Source of the DNA: Trichoderma breve
Taxonomy: Eukaryota > Ascomycota > Sordariomycetes > Hypocreales > Hypocreaceae
Direction of reading: 5' to 3'
DNA length: 64,000 nt
NCBI RefSeq assembly: GCF_028502605.1
Contig: NC_079233.1
Location: 1,116,001-1,180,000 of the forward strand
Made by a program: the position numbers and the translations under genes. Below are positions 22,639-34,177 of this stretch, piece by piece. Each line of letters starts with the position of its first letter. The stretch's first letter is position 1. The notes beneath the pieces are model-generated. The model did no database searches. It saw only the letters and a program-made list of their open reading frames with translations, and had not been told where the DNA came from.

Positions 22639-25600
22639 GTAAGTCATCGCTGGGTACCTATGGGTAACGGCCATTGGCGACACATGGGCAAATACAGCAG
22701 AGTTACAGCCCAACGACTGGAACGGAGACTGCGGGAAGAGCGTCTGGGGGCGTGTTTCTGCCACTCGAGGTGACGGGCTTGTACTGCACTAACATCGAAA
22801 GTCGCAGCGGCAAACTAGCACGCTTTGGAGGTGCCATGTGAGCGGCGCTGGGAATGTTAGTGGGCCGGCGATTGAATGATGTTCGGTTTGGGTGTGCGAG
22901 AAAAAAAAAAAATTGGTTCGATGGAACGTCACTGCATGCTTCCATCGGTTGCGCGCCACTTTGGGTCCCCGTAACTGATGGACGTTGGTGGTGGGGAGGG
23001 TTTCAATTCTTCTTTTGTCTAAGACAGCCCGGCTCCGTTCGAGTTTCCTTACGGCCGCCCGGTATATCCAGTTGCTTTGCCGTGCTCCGTATTCGATACT
23101 ATACCGTAACCATCGCTAGGACCACAACACAGCGATAGTGCCTCCAATGCGAGTTGTTGCATCGCGGCATTGCAAACGGGGCAACCCTTTTTTCGTGACG
23201 TCTATAACGGGCAATCCAGCTCGCGCCCGTTTGCCGCTAGGGCAGCCAATCATGAGGCTCGCCCGACTCGACATTTTGATCATCTAAAACAGCTCCCCTT
23301 GTAGACTAATAGTGGTAGATGGAGCAGAGCCGTTCCATGTCTCATTACTCCGGCCGGTGGATTTTCCCATCGCTCAAAGGTCTCATCAATAGTGGCAACT
23401 GCCGGATCGGTGGTACGTGACAGAGGATTGACTGACTACCTGCCTATCCATAACAGCAGCACAGGAGTACAACGTTTGAGGTTTAGTTGTTCACGATGGA
23501 TCGAATCAGGTGAAGAAGAGTCTCCTTCGGCCAGTTATGAGCGGGGCCGTGTATGTTGCCTGCTAAACGATGTTCGATGCCGCCTTGTTCAATGTTGCTG
23601 CTGGCCGTCTCGTGGCTTCAACGTTCCCAGAGATGCTAAGCCCAATCAACAACCCCCTGGCATGTCGAGATTCAACACTGGCCACTCATTCACGACTGTG
23701 ACCCCAGGCCGTCGTGCGACTCGTCTCCTGTTTGCAAACTCTTACTCCATCGTGATGCGAGTATTGTCTCATGTCATCTCGTCTCATCGTCCTGATGCTG
23801 TCATGTATCCACGCCGAGACATCGAGGCAACATTGATATCCGCAACGGGCACCGTAACACAGGAAGTTTGGCGAAGTGGCTTTTCGTTATACGAAGCACG
23901 GTGCAGGTAGTACCATCGAGATTTGTATGCATCTCTTTGCGACGCTGGCCGGGTTCCAGATCCATGCCATGCCAGAGTCAGATGCCTTCTCAGCTGGTGA
24001 CTTGTTGTTAGCCGAGACTGGCTTGCAATATTACTCGCGTTTGCACAGGCAAAAAGAGCGTCATGTTTCGTTCAGGCATTACGGCTCGAGTAAGCGCTTC
24101 CATGGACGAGGGTTAGACGATCTTATGAATGCACAGATGGCTTCGGATACAAGATACCGCCGATGCTACGCTGCTCCGTCCGGAATGCATACTAATCTAG
24201 TAGGAGGAAAGGTGATGCACATGCTTATCCGGGCGATCTAATGTCGAAATGCTACAAGTTCAACCACGGCCGTTAGATGAGGTTGCACCTGATATCAAAT
24301 TATCCTATCAGGTGCAGCTCGCTATCTACAATCTCTGCATTAACCCAGTACCCAGGGCTGGCTTGGCCCTGCGAGGACGATATAGGAAGGCGACTGCAGC
24401 CGAGGCAGGATTAAAGTTGGGATTGGGAGGACGAGTGTTTCGAGATCGAGGCTTAGCGTTTGTGCTATATGCGATTACCACTTTCTCTTGCTGGACGCAT
24501 AAGGGACAACCTTGCGGTCACGAGGGTGCATGGATGGACGCATGCCTACAGGCACTCCTTGTTCAATGTACGAGTACAGCATAGTAGCTTTCATGTTCCC
24601 ATCAATCTTATCGCCGGCCGCAAAGCTCACCCCACGAGAATGCATACGCACACCTCTAGCTCTGCCCAGGTCCTCGACGAAGCTGAGCTCACCGGAACCA
24701 ACAGTAACAGTAACAGTACCAGAGAGCATCGTAGCTATGTAGCTTCTTGGCAGACGGAGCGCCCCCAAAGAAGGACCCCTAAATGGGGGCAAATGGCAGC
24801 GAGGGAGAGAGACATAGGCAGCGCTGAGTGAGTTGGAGCAATGTTGGAGACGATTGAATTGGAGAGACATGGGGGTGCACACCTTGAGTTCTATTGGCGG
24901 CTGGGGCGTTCTGCGCCACAGGGAGATTTTTATGGCTGCATGTACTCCGTACTATCGAACGAATTGCCCCCGTAACAGGACGATGGGGCGGCTCTTGGGA
25001 GACTGACAGGCCCGGAAATCACTATTGATTGAAATGGAACAAGTAAGGTTGAAAATGACATGAAATGGATGCGGTGGATCATGGCTTCGATTGCAGGCTG
25101 TGCGGAGCTGTGGCTGGTGGGCTGTACCCGCCACTAATGGATTAATGGATTGATGGCCCGCAGCTCACATTGATTGCATTGGATCCAATTTGACTAGGTG
25201 ATCAACATTGATTGATTAAGCTGACTGGCTGATTGATTGGGCTGATTGATTGATTGATTCTTCAGTTGAGTTGCACCATGTACATGGACACTTCCGCTGA
25301 GCCGCCAATATGTGTATCAATTTCGCAGGTTCCCTGTACCTGTACCTGTACTCCGTACTTTGCTCCGCGCCGTTGCATCTCTGCAATTTCAGGCCATCAG
25401 CACGCCTCCAAATCGCCGGACCCAATGGCAAAATTTCCCGGCCAGCTGGGCCAGCCCCCCCTGTCCATCCCGCGCCTAGTCGCCGTCAAAACCTCCACGC
25501 TACCAACACTCCACCGCAACGTTACAACACCACAAACCTCTTTCACTTTCTGCTCGACTCGACTGCCAACAGTCTACGAGTACACTATCCTTTTGCGTTG

Positions 25601-26917
25601 CCTCTTTGTCTTGCCTGCCTCACCTTGCCTTGCCCATCCCATGCAGCGCCACTCCCTCTTGCTCTCCACCCGCTAACGGCTCCCCCCTTGGCCGGCCCCC
25701 TGGAATGGAAGCGTCGCCCGCACCCAGAAGCCCTCCTTTTACCAAGGTTGATCTCGTCGAACGTCCCTTTCCCTTTGGGCCGTCTCCATTGTCGCATGCG
25801 CTGCTGTGCCAAATACGGGCAAGTATGGAGTACACGCGCCACTGGACTGTTGACTTGCTTCGTATTGCTGCTGTCTTGCGAGTGAGCGCGTGCCCTGCGA
25901 TAATTATTGCTTCCAGACAGAAAGCCCCGATGTGACCCCCATCCCGCCCATTGACTTTCTCCCCCTTTGCTCGCCCTTTCGCAGCATACGAGAACTGTCT
26001 GTACTGTACAGCTACGACTACTTGTACAAGTACCTGATCTTCTGCCAGTGCGTGTCCACTGAAGCCAGCCATTGATCGGCTCCACCGTGCCGTGCGACGT
26101 TATTTTGGCTTCCATTGTCTGGTCCGGCGAACAAGCTCTCGGCAGTCTGCATACGAGAAAAGCTCCATCTAGCTCAAGATCGCCTTGTCGTCGCGCAAGC
26201 ACGGGGCATGCCCTGTAACCTTTCGAGGCACACGCCTTCTGCTGACTGACCTGCCACCATACCTGTACATTACATTACATTGGATTGGCAAGGCCCGTTA
26301 GCTGGTTACCTTTCTGTCGCTCACCTTGTTGTGGCCATCCGGACGCTGCCATTCGCCGGCCCTCCGCATATCCATCCGACAACTCAAGGGAGACCTACCA
26401 CCTATACGGACTACTCCGTGCCCAACCCTCGACCTGGCTGGACGACCGCATCTCTTTTTTCCCCATGCGACCCTCTCTCGACCCTCTTTCTTCTCCCCAT
26501 TGCCAGCTGTGAGGTGGCCGTTGCCCGAGATTGCATCAGCACGGGGCAGGTTCCATTCCACTTCCCCTTCCATCGCTTCTTCTACTACCTAGTAGTTCTC
26601 TCCCTCGCCGCCTTCTGTTGGTCCACAGCCTTCTGTTGTTGTTGCTGTTGCCGCTGCTGCTACAGATCCATCAGTCCCGCGCCTCCGAGTCGTGCCTGTC
26701 GATCGGGTCCCAAGCCTGACCTCGTGTTTGGACGCCTTGTCTTGCATTTACCAAGCAAAGATACGGGCGACGTCGCTTTCCCCCCTTGTTGGCGTGGCAG
26801 AGTACGGACCGGCTTTGTACCTCTCGATTGTTCGGCGCTTCTTTTGCCGCGATCACACCTCCACCATCACCCTCGTTACTTTCTGGCTGGTGACCTTTTG
26901 CTTATACCACATCCTTG

Positions 26918-27028
26918 ATGCCCTACAGTCTCCATACTTTCTTATATCAGCCTCATCTCGCCCTAACCTCATCCGACTATCTTGTTCCTTTCGCCTCTTT
27001 TCTCCTTTGCCTTGCCCATTCACGCTAG
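26918..27028 (+). promoter_or_regulatory. 36-codon upstream reading frame in the hxk3 leader
   Basis: ATG 26918 opens a frame that stops at TAG 27026-27028, 20 bases before the hxk3 ATG. If the mRNA starts in the pyrimidine-rich stretch upstream and is not spliced here, ribosomes would meet this frame first. A leader intron ending at TTTCAG just before the hxk3 ATG would remove it. Confidence 0.35.
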
Positions 27029-27048
27029 GTCCTTAATATCTTTCAGCA

Positions 27049-28773
27049 ATGTCACAGTTCCGGAAAGCATTCATGGCCGCCGTCGTCAAAAGCTTGCTTC
27101 GAGGCAAGTCCCTGATACAGGCCATCTTGTCCTTTTGGTTATCGAGCAATAAGAAGAGCAAGGAAACAGACGGTCAGAAGAAGACTCTCCAGCAGTTCCT
27201 AAAGGATGCCGAGGCCGCACTGGTCGGTCCCATCAGCGGTGATGGCCTGCAGGAGATTTCGATGAACTTGAAGAAGCAGATCCTGGAGGGGCTCAACGCG
27301 GATTTGCAGTGCATGCTTCCTTCATACAGCCACCAACTACCATCAGGTTCCGAACGTGGACAATACTTGGCCTTGGACGTGGGAGGATCGACACTAAGAG
27401 TTGCCTTGGTGGAACTGCGAGGACGTGGGACAGAATCTGGAAGCGCTACTGAGATTGTGAGCATCCAAAACTACAAAATCACCAAGGAGGTCAAGGATCT
27501 GGAGGGAATAGCCTTTTTCGAGTGGATGGCTGCGCGTATTACCGAAACGATCCAAGGCACGCTCAACAGACAACACAGCGCCGAGGATCCCCTGCCTCTT
27601 TCTTTGGCGTGGAGTTTCCCCATCGAGTGAGTCCTTTTGTTCCCTTTTTGGATCGATTTGTGCCTAAAACTGACATTTTCAAAAAGCCAAACTTCGCTTG
27701 GTGGTGGCAGACTTGCAGCGATGGGTAAAGGCTTTTTGGCCGATATTGGCCTCGTTGGACAAGATCTAGGAGACATCGTCAAGACTGCCTGCAAGAACCA
27801 AAATCTTCACGTCGAGCTCAAGACCATTCTGAACGACTCAAGTGCCTGCTTGCTGTCACGAGCGTACTCTCACTCGTCGACACGATTTGGCCTCATCTTG
27901 GGTACCGGTGTCAACATCGCTGCCTATCTGCCCGTCTCAGCTATTGGCCGAGTGAAATTCGGCGAGCGGCCAGCCGGCTGGTTCGATGAAGCGTCTCACG
28001 TCATCGTCAACACAGAGCTCGGCATGTTTGGATCCAAGATCTTGCCCCTGACTCGATGGGACAAGCAGCTTCTCAAGGAGCACCCCAGACCCGACTTTCA
28101 GCCCTTGGAGTACATGACTAGCGGCATGTACCTTGGCGAGATTGTCCGGTTGGCCTTGGTGGAGGCCATTCAGACGACTGGTCTTCTGGGCGGTATCGTC
28201 CCGCCTGCTTTGACTGAGCTTTATTCTCTCGGCACCGAAGTCATCTCCTTAATAGAGGGGTAAGTCGCCTTTGCGTTGGATTGATGATTTGTCAGCCTGT
28301 AGCAAAACTAACATGTTTGCCCATCTAGTGACACCACTACGGACCTATCACAGGCCATCAGCATCTTTACTGAAAAGTACCCTTCAACTCACACTCCCAG
28401 CGTTGTTGACATGAGCGCCATCAAGGCCATTGCATCATTCGTTTCTGTGCGTTCAAGCGCATTGATTGCCTCCGCTGTCTACGCCCTCTGGGATATTCGC
28501 CTGGAAGGTGATGAAAAGTTTCTGTCAACCCTTTCTGAATCCTCCCCCCTTCGATCCAAGGTTGAAGACGACATCAAGATGGAAAAGACTACCGTTGCGT
28601 TCAATGGCAGTGTCATTGAGCACTACCCCGGCTACTTGGCTAGTTGCCAACGATACATCAATGAGTTGATGGAAGGCAACGCATCCGGCCTGCCAAAGTT
28701 CATTGAGCTTGTTTCCGCCAAGGAGAGCTCATTGACAGGAGCTGCCGTCGCATTGGCGTGCGTGGACTCATGA
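27049..28773 (+). CDS. hxk3: Hexokinase-family N-acetylglucosamine kinase
   Basis: Three exons, 27049-27626, 27687-28259 and 28329-28773, give 531 aa. It would phosphorylate GlcNAc at C6 with ATP, the first intracellular step of the pathway. Hexokinase landmarks are the phosphate-1 loop LALDVGGSTLRVAL (~107-120), the sugar-binding SFPIDQTS (~189-196), the catalytic Asp243 in LNDSSACLLSRAY, and the phosphate-2 region LILGTGVNIAAYL. The N-terminus is longer than in yeast hexokinase, with an extra basic/hydrophobic ~60 residues. The sequence differs from the glucose enzymes (LNDSSA instead of the usual LNDTVG), in keeping with a specialised kinase. Placement with dac1, dam1 and ron1 supports the GlcNAc kinase call. 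Confidence 0.94.
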
Positions 28774-29855
28774 GAAGAAGAATAAAACCAACAAAAACCG
28801 AAAACCAAACATTCTTTTTCGAGCTTGTCTAAGAGAAAGTGCGTGTGTGTGCGTGCGTGCGTACGTGTGTACGCAAAGACATGATACCTGGGATGATGTG
28901 TTATGTTTACTGGGATATACGGGGTATGCGAAGGTGATGCATACGTAGAGGCGCCGGTTTCAGCATTGCTTCTTTCTTATCTGGCGCCACTGCCGGGGTT
29001 TTCTTTTATTTTTTGTTTTTTTTCACTACACACTCTTATTCACTGTTTTCCTTTCTCAGTTGTATGTTTTTGATTCCTTGTAATTTCTGCTTCTGTTCTT
29101 TTATTTATTCTTTGTGGGCGATGGTTATAGTCTGGAGCATTTGACGGTACGCTGCTGCAAAGAGCGAATGTTGCGTCATGTAGATTCAAACAGCAACAAC
29201 ATGTATATATTGCATTGCAAGTCCTGGATCAAAAGAAAAGCATTACATTACAATCTTGACCACTATGTCGGTGACTGCCATTGTTTAAAAAAATAAATTA
29301 ATGAAGGTGAGGTATTATCAAGTCCCATTTGGAGAGATGTTGACAATGGCACTGCCCTCGTATCTTTGCAAGTCTGGCGGTTGGCTCTTGGTGAACAGTG
29401 ACGTTGGGCCTATAAAAAGTAACATGTCTTCAATGTTGTTTGATGTGCCCCCCGCGTCCCCAATACTATTTTGAGAAGCTGTTGATGGGCGTGTAAAGTG
29501 GATGCTCTGTGGGCTGGCGCGCCAAAGTAACGATACGACTCTCAGGGTCCCTCTTAGCCCGCATTTTGCGTAAAGTGCAAAGTACCGTGTACCCCGTCAA
29601 AGTCATGTGACAGCCTGCCTACTTCGCGTAAAGAGGCTAAGGAGCGCGTCTGGCCACAAACAAAGGCAAGGCGCCAAGGATAAGGCGTCGGGCTACGTCA
29701 ATCTTTCACGATCATCTTTTTTTTCCTCCTTACTCTCTTTTGTTAGATAATAGCTTGTGCAAACCTTGTATAGTAGCTCTTTGCTGCTTCTATCAGCCAC
29801 AGAAAAAAGAGAGAGTCGACTTTTGTTCTTGGAGATACCGCCGCAGTTTCGCAAC
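28774..29855. other. Intergenic between hxk3 and the BRCT gene
   Basis: About 1.1 kb. It contains the hxk3 3' end, an alternating GT/GC tract at 28841-28874 and a GGCGCGCC palindrome at 29516-29523 in the presumed promoter of the BRCT gene. No coding signal. Confidence 0.5.
28841..28874. repeat. Alternating purine-pyrimidine GT/GC tract
   Basis: Thirty-four bases of nearly perfect purine-pyrimidine alternation (GCGTGTGTGTGCGTGCGTGC and on to GTGTACGC) lie about 70 bases after the hxk3 stop codon. Such tracts are slippage-prone and can adopt Z-form DNA. Confidence 0.8.
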
Positions 29856-32568
29856 ATGGCTGATGCTGAGGGCATCTTCAGCGAATGCTTCATCGCATTC
29901 GTTCCCAGCGCGCAGCTGGCTCCGAAACTGATCAGCAGTGTACGTGTGCTACCTGTGGTCTCTACGACAAACTTGTATTCTTGTTTCGTTTCGCATCTAA
30001 TCTTCGTCATTGACAGCTCTCGACTATTCTAACGGAGAATGGCGCCACAACAGTCGAATATCGACGCGATGGATCCATACCAATTGACCGAGTCACGCAC
30101 ATCGTCTCCAACACGATTGACTTCCCGCAGTACATCGATTCCCAGGCGTACATGATTCCGGTTGTGAACACGCACTGGATCACCATTTCAATATCTCGGC
30201 GGAAGCAAGCGCAGGTACGGCCGTTTTCGCCCGATCCCCGCATGATCTTCTCCGAGGTCGTTGTTACGTGCGCGGATCTGCCGCAGATGGACAAGGAGAG
30301 CATCTTGGGGGCGACCATGGCGCTGGGAGGACAGGAGTCGAAGGATGTGGGCAGGTTGACCACACACGTCTGCGCGCTGTCCATGGACCATCCTAAGGTT
30401 GTGGTTGCGATGGGGAAGGGCTGGAAGGGCAAGGTGGTTTTGCCGCACTGGTTCGATGATTGCTTCAAGTTGGGAAAGAGGATCGACGAGGGTCCCTACC
30501 TTCTCCCTGACCCCGAAATCTTGAAAAAGGACCCCGATGAAGAGCTCGACATTCCGTCAAACAACAACTTGGTCGGCGCATCATCAGCAAACCCTGAGTT
30601 TATATCTTTGTCCGACGGAAACTCGGCCAGACCACCCGTTACCGTTTTCCAGGACAAGCTCATCCTGCTCGGTTCCGACCTAAAGATAACACCCCGCCTC
30701 GAGAAGGCTTTGAAGGATATCATCGTGTATGGTGGTGGTCGGTTGGTGGAGGATGTGGAAGAGTGCACTACCTTGATTTGCCAGTACCGAGACGGCGAGC
30801 AGTACGTGAAAGCCTCTCAGGCTTGCAAGGAAGTTGGCAACTTGTCCTGGCTCTATTTCCTCATTGTTCACAACGACTGGACTTCACCCCTGCGTCGCTT
30901 ACTTCATTACCCCATCCCCAGGAATGGCATCCCAGGGTTCAAGGATATGCGCATCACCGTATCCAACTACGGTGGCGAGGCCCGCATCTATCTCGAGAAT
31001 CTCATCAAGGCTTGCGGCGCCGAATTCACCAAGACTATGAAAGCGGATAACACCCATCTCATTACTGCTCGCAACTCTAGTGAAAAGTGCAAAGCTGCTC
31101 CTGAGTGGGGGATCACGGTGGTGAATCATCTCTGGGTTGAAGAATGCTACGCCAAATGCGAAATCCAGCCTGTCAACATTAAAAAGTACAACCATTTCCC
31201 TCCTCGAACAAATCTGGGCGAAATCATCGGACAGACCTCTTTCAACGAGTCTCGGCTGAGAGATTTGTTTTACCCCGGAGGCGAGGAGAGCATGTCCCCG
31301 AGAGCAAAGAGAAAGAGAAAGATTTTGGAGGCTGCTGAAGACAATGCGTACTCACACGGTCCTGCGGAGGGCGTGGTGATTGGCGAGGTAGCGCACGGAG
31401 GGGACTCAGACACAACCATGCAGGAAGACAACAGCGAGGAGGATAGCATTCCGTCAGCTGCTGCTGCAAAGAAGGGTCGGCGTACTACGCAACAAGTTAC
31501 GCCAGTAAGATCCCGGCCTGGCAAGGAAAACGTGACGCCTGTTGCCAATTCCACCGGTGGACGTAGTGCCAAAGCAAAGGCCATGAACGTGCTCTCAACA
31601 ATCGCTTCGGATATTGCGCTCTATGAAAAGGAGAAGAAGAGAAATACCAAACCAGGAACTCCATTTGGTGGCAAGCGAGCCGCAGAGCTGGTAGAAAAGG
31701 AGAAGGCTGAGAGTGCGAAAAAATCAACGAGCCATAAAGATGACGCAGATGACGAAGACCGCCCGGCAAAGAAATCGCGGCCGTCTCTACCTGGTGTCGA
31801 AATGCGCGTTATCCTAACGGGATTTACGAGATGGGTGGGCAACCAGAACAAGGAAGATCAAGATCGGGTGAGTTGCAACTGTTTTCCTCCTTTTGTTTCT
31901 TCAATTCCCTTGCCCCAGCCGATGAAGGCGCATTACTAACAGCATATCTACAGAGAAAACTCCGCGATCTCGGTATTCAAATTGTCCTAGAGGGTCAACC
32001 TTGTGACTACCTAGCCGCACCACATGTTGTGAGGACGGTCAAATTCCTGTGTGCCCTGGCCCGCGGCCCTACCGTCATATCTTCTACCTTTATCGAGAAA
32101 GTTCTCGAGACTGGCAAGCTTCAGGACGTGGACGACTTTATCCTCAAAGACTCCGAAGCCGAATCCAAGTACGACATTGACCTCGAGAGGTCCGTCAGCA
32201 GGGCCAAGGCTCATCGCGGCAAACTCCTTCGAGGCATTCCCATCTTCTGCACCGACAAGATCAAGAATGGACCCAACAGCTATCGCCTTATAGCAGAAGC
32301 CAACGGTGCCATGTTCATGATTTATCGTGCACGTAGTGGATCGAACATCAAGCCAACCACTGCAGAGCAAGACAACTTTGCGCCTCCTGAGCCGGTCTAT
32401 CTTCTTAGCGGTTCCACCCCGGAGGAGAAGCAGCTGTGGCCACGCTTCAAGGACATGGCGGAAAAGGGCCACATGGAGCCGCGGGTGGTATCGCCTGACT
32501 GGCTTCTCGATGTAGCAATGGCACAGCAAGTACGATTTGACAAGAAGTTTCTGCTCGATACAGAATAG
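29856..32568 (+). CDS. rtt107: Multi-BRCT DNA-damage-response scaffold, Rtt107/Brc1 type
   Basis: Three exons, 29856-29939, 30017-31867 and 31954-32568, give 849 aa. BRCT-type repeats are seen near the N-terminus (FSECFIAFVPS to IDRVTHIVSN), at ~85-180 (IFSEVVVTCADLPQ to WKGKVVLPHWFDDCFKLGK), at ~215-300, at ~320-410 (RITVSNYGGEARIYLENLI to WGITVVNHLWVEECYAK), and as a C-terminal pair from ~640. A disordered, Lys/Glu-rich linker with nuclear-localisation-like KRKRK lies between ~430 and 640. This layout fits Rtt107 of budding yeast and Brc1 of fission yeast, nuclear scaffolds that bind phosphorylated H2A and recruit Smc5/6 and nucleases at stalled forks. The N-terminal intron is placed to keep the first BRCT continuous. 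Confidence is high for the family, less for exact orthology. Confidence 0.87.
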
Positions 32569-32773
32569 GACATGTATTTACGTTGAGGCAGTGATGACAT
32601 CTTTGGATGATATAAGTATATGACGGAGTTTTTGGAAGGGTGGATTGCGGATTCATGGTTGGTGTTGGGAGGACAGTTAATAATAGCCTTGCTGGGGATG
32701 GGAGGACGGTATGTCCGGCTGCGGTTTGTAGCCTGTTGCTCTGTGCTTCTTCTAAGTTAGGCAATCCCCTATT

Positions 32774-33476
32774 TTAGAAGAATTTGACACCGAGAGAGTC
32801 TTCGGAGCCGAAGATTTGAGCTTTGCCCCGTTTGACCAAGATATTCAATGCCTTCATGAGCACTTGGTTGTCCATGCCATGGAACTCTGTCATGTCTTGA
32901 TTAGCATAGGCCAGACTAGAGCGACATGATTTGATGCGAGAAGATCTCTCTTGGTTGAAACTTACCTGTTCCTCTGGTGTTTTCTCCCTCTGTCAGCTCA
33001 TACACAGTCAAAACGCTTCCCTTTTGCGCCGTCTCTTCCACAAAAGCCTCAACAAGAGCCGCCCACTCCTCCGGTTTCCGCCAATACAAAAACACGACAT
33101 CGCCGCCAGCAGCAGCAGAAGACGAGGTGTCAGCGGCGCCATTGCTTTCGCCGGGCCGGAGGAACTCTGCGCGGCCGTCCTTGCGCATGAAGTCGAGGAC
33201 CTCGCGGATGTCGGGCGGAGACAGGCGACGATCGATGCCACGGTTGAAGAAGAGGTCCGACTCTGCGGCGGCGGAGATGGTTATGCGGAAGAGGCGGTGG
33301 TGGCGGGCGTAGGCGAGGATGAGGGCGGACCATTTTGTGAGCTGGGCGTGGTGGATGGTGATGTTTGTTTGGCGGGTGAAGAAGGCGGGGAAGAAGTATT
33401 CGCGGGGGAAGGGGAATGAGGGGGATGAGGATTGTGGTTGAGGTTGAGGAGGTGGTGATGTTGTTGTGGTGGCCAT
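32774..33476 (-). CDS. vps25: ESCRT-II subunit Vps25
   Basis: Two exons on the minus strand, 33476-32966 and 32886-32774, give 207 aa, the usual size. Vps25 is the ESCRT-II subunit that binds ESCRT-III (Vps20) and nucleates multivesicular-body sorting on endosomes. Family marks are FPREYFFPAFFTRQTN at the start of the first winged helix, QLTKWSALILAYARHHRLF, and the second winged helix containing FLYWRKPEEWA and VYELTEGENTRGTEFHGMD. The short second exon completes it with LMKALNILVKRGKAQIF and ends in VKFF. An Ala/Ser loop near residue 125 is an insertion. Its 3' end lies about 205 bases from the convergent BRCT gene. Confidence 0.95.
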
Positions 33477-34177
33477 TTTGAATGAGTGTTGGATGAGATG
33501 AGAGATGAGGGGTGAGGTTGTGAGGATGAGTATGAAGGTGTGAGTGAGTGAGATGTGTGTGGTTGGTGGTGTTTGTATGAGGGATTGGACAAGGGACTTG
33601 AACTATAAGGCGGGATGACGTTGTGCCACGTGCTGGGAGCTGCCAGGTACATGTAAGGTGCTTACCCTGGAGCGGGAATGAGAGCGACGGAATTGGGGAG
33701 ACGATGAGGAGAGAGGCAAGCTTCAGGAGTGCCGATATAGAAGAAGAAGAGCAAGAAGTTTATTTTCATGTCTTTTATATTCAATTTATCTTCATTTGAA
33801 TCAAATTTGTTTGACACGAAAGCACGTCGGGGATGCTAGCTGGGAGTAATGATGGATGACACTGCACTCTTGTATGCCGTTTGCTTGCTAACCCCCCGAT
33901 TGTAGTTTCTGTGCTGAGACTTTGGGGTTGCCATGTTAATGTTGTTTACAAATGTAAACTATAAGCGAGTTAAATTTCCATGAATGCGTCAATACTGTCA
34001 CTGGCTCAACAGCTCCTGCCTCTATGCAAGTTCCATTTACTCCCCTTTCCATCACGCGAGAACTGCCAACATCAAGCGCTCTACCAACACTCTACACCAG
34101 CAACATTCGTTACCATTCTTCAAGTATCACTCTGAATCCTATAAACAATATATTACAAACCCATAGTCATCCATGCA
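33477..34177. other. Divergent intergenic vps25 / unknown gene
   Basis: About 700 bases. The part next to vps25 is a purine-biased GTGAGTGAG-like stretch (33480-33560). Nothing else recognised. Confidence 0.5.

Larger units (their letters stand above)
22257..27048. other. Long divergent intergenic region dam1/hxk3
   Basis: About 4.8 kb without a supported gene. It carries a perfect Ndt80-type site (22630-22638), two copies of TACTCCGTACT (24943 and 25349), an ATTGATTG microsatellite around 25206-25259, and a pyrimidine-rich stretch (about 26290-27040) that is probably the hxk3 leader. Several open stretches in 25250-26920, up to 212 codons long, start without ATG and are C/T-biased, so I reject them as genes. 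Confidence 0.5.

Noticed and set aside
24627..24635. TCACCCCAC, matching the core of the mammalian sterol regulatory element
   Set aside because: A single 9-bp match is expected by chance in a window of this size and it lies before hxk3, with no link to sterol genes.
26280..26918. Open frame of 212 codons on the plus strand before hxk3
   Set aside because: It contains no ATG, is C/T-biased with a run of Cys codons, and overlaps the pyrimidine-rich hxk3 leader; no protein family features.
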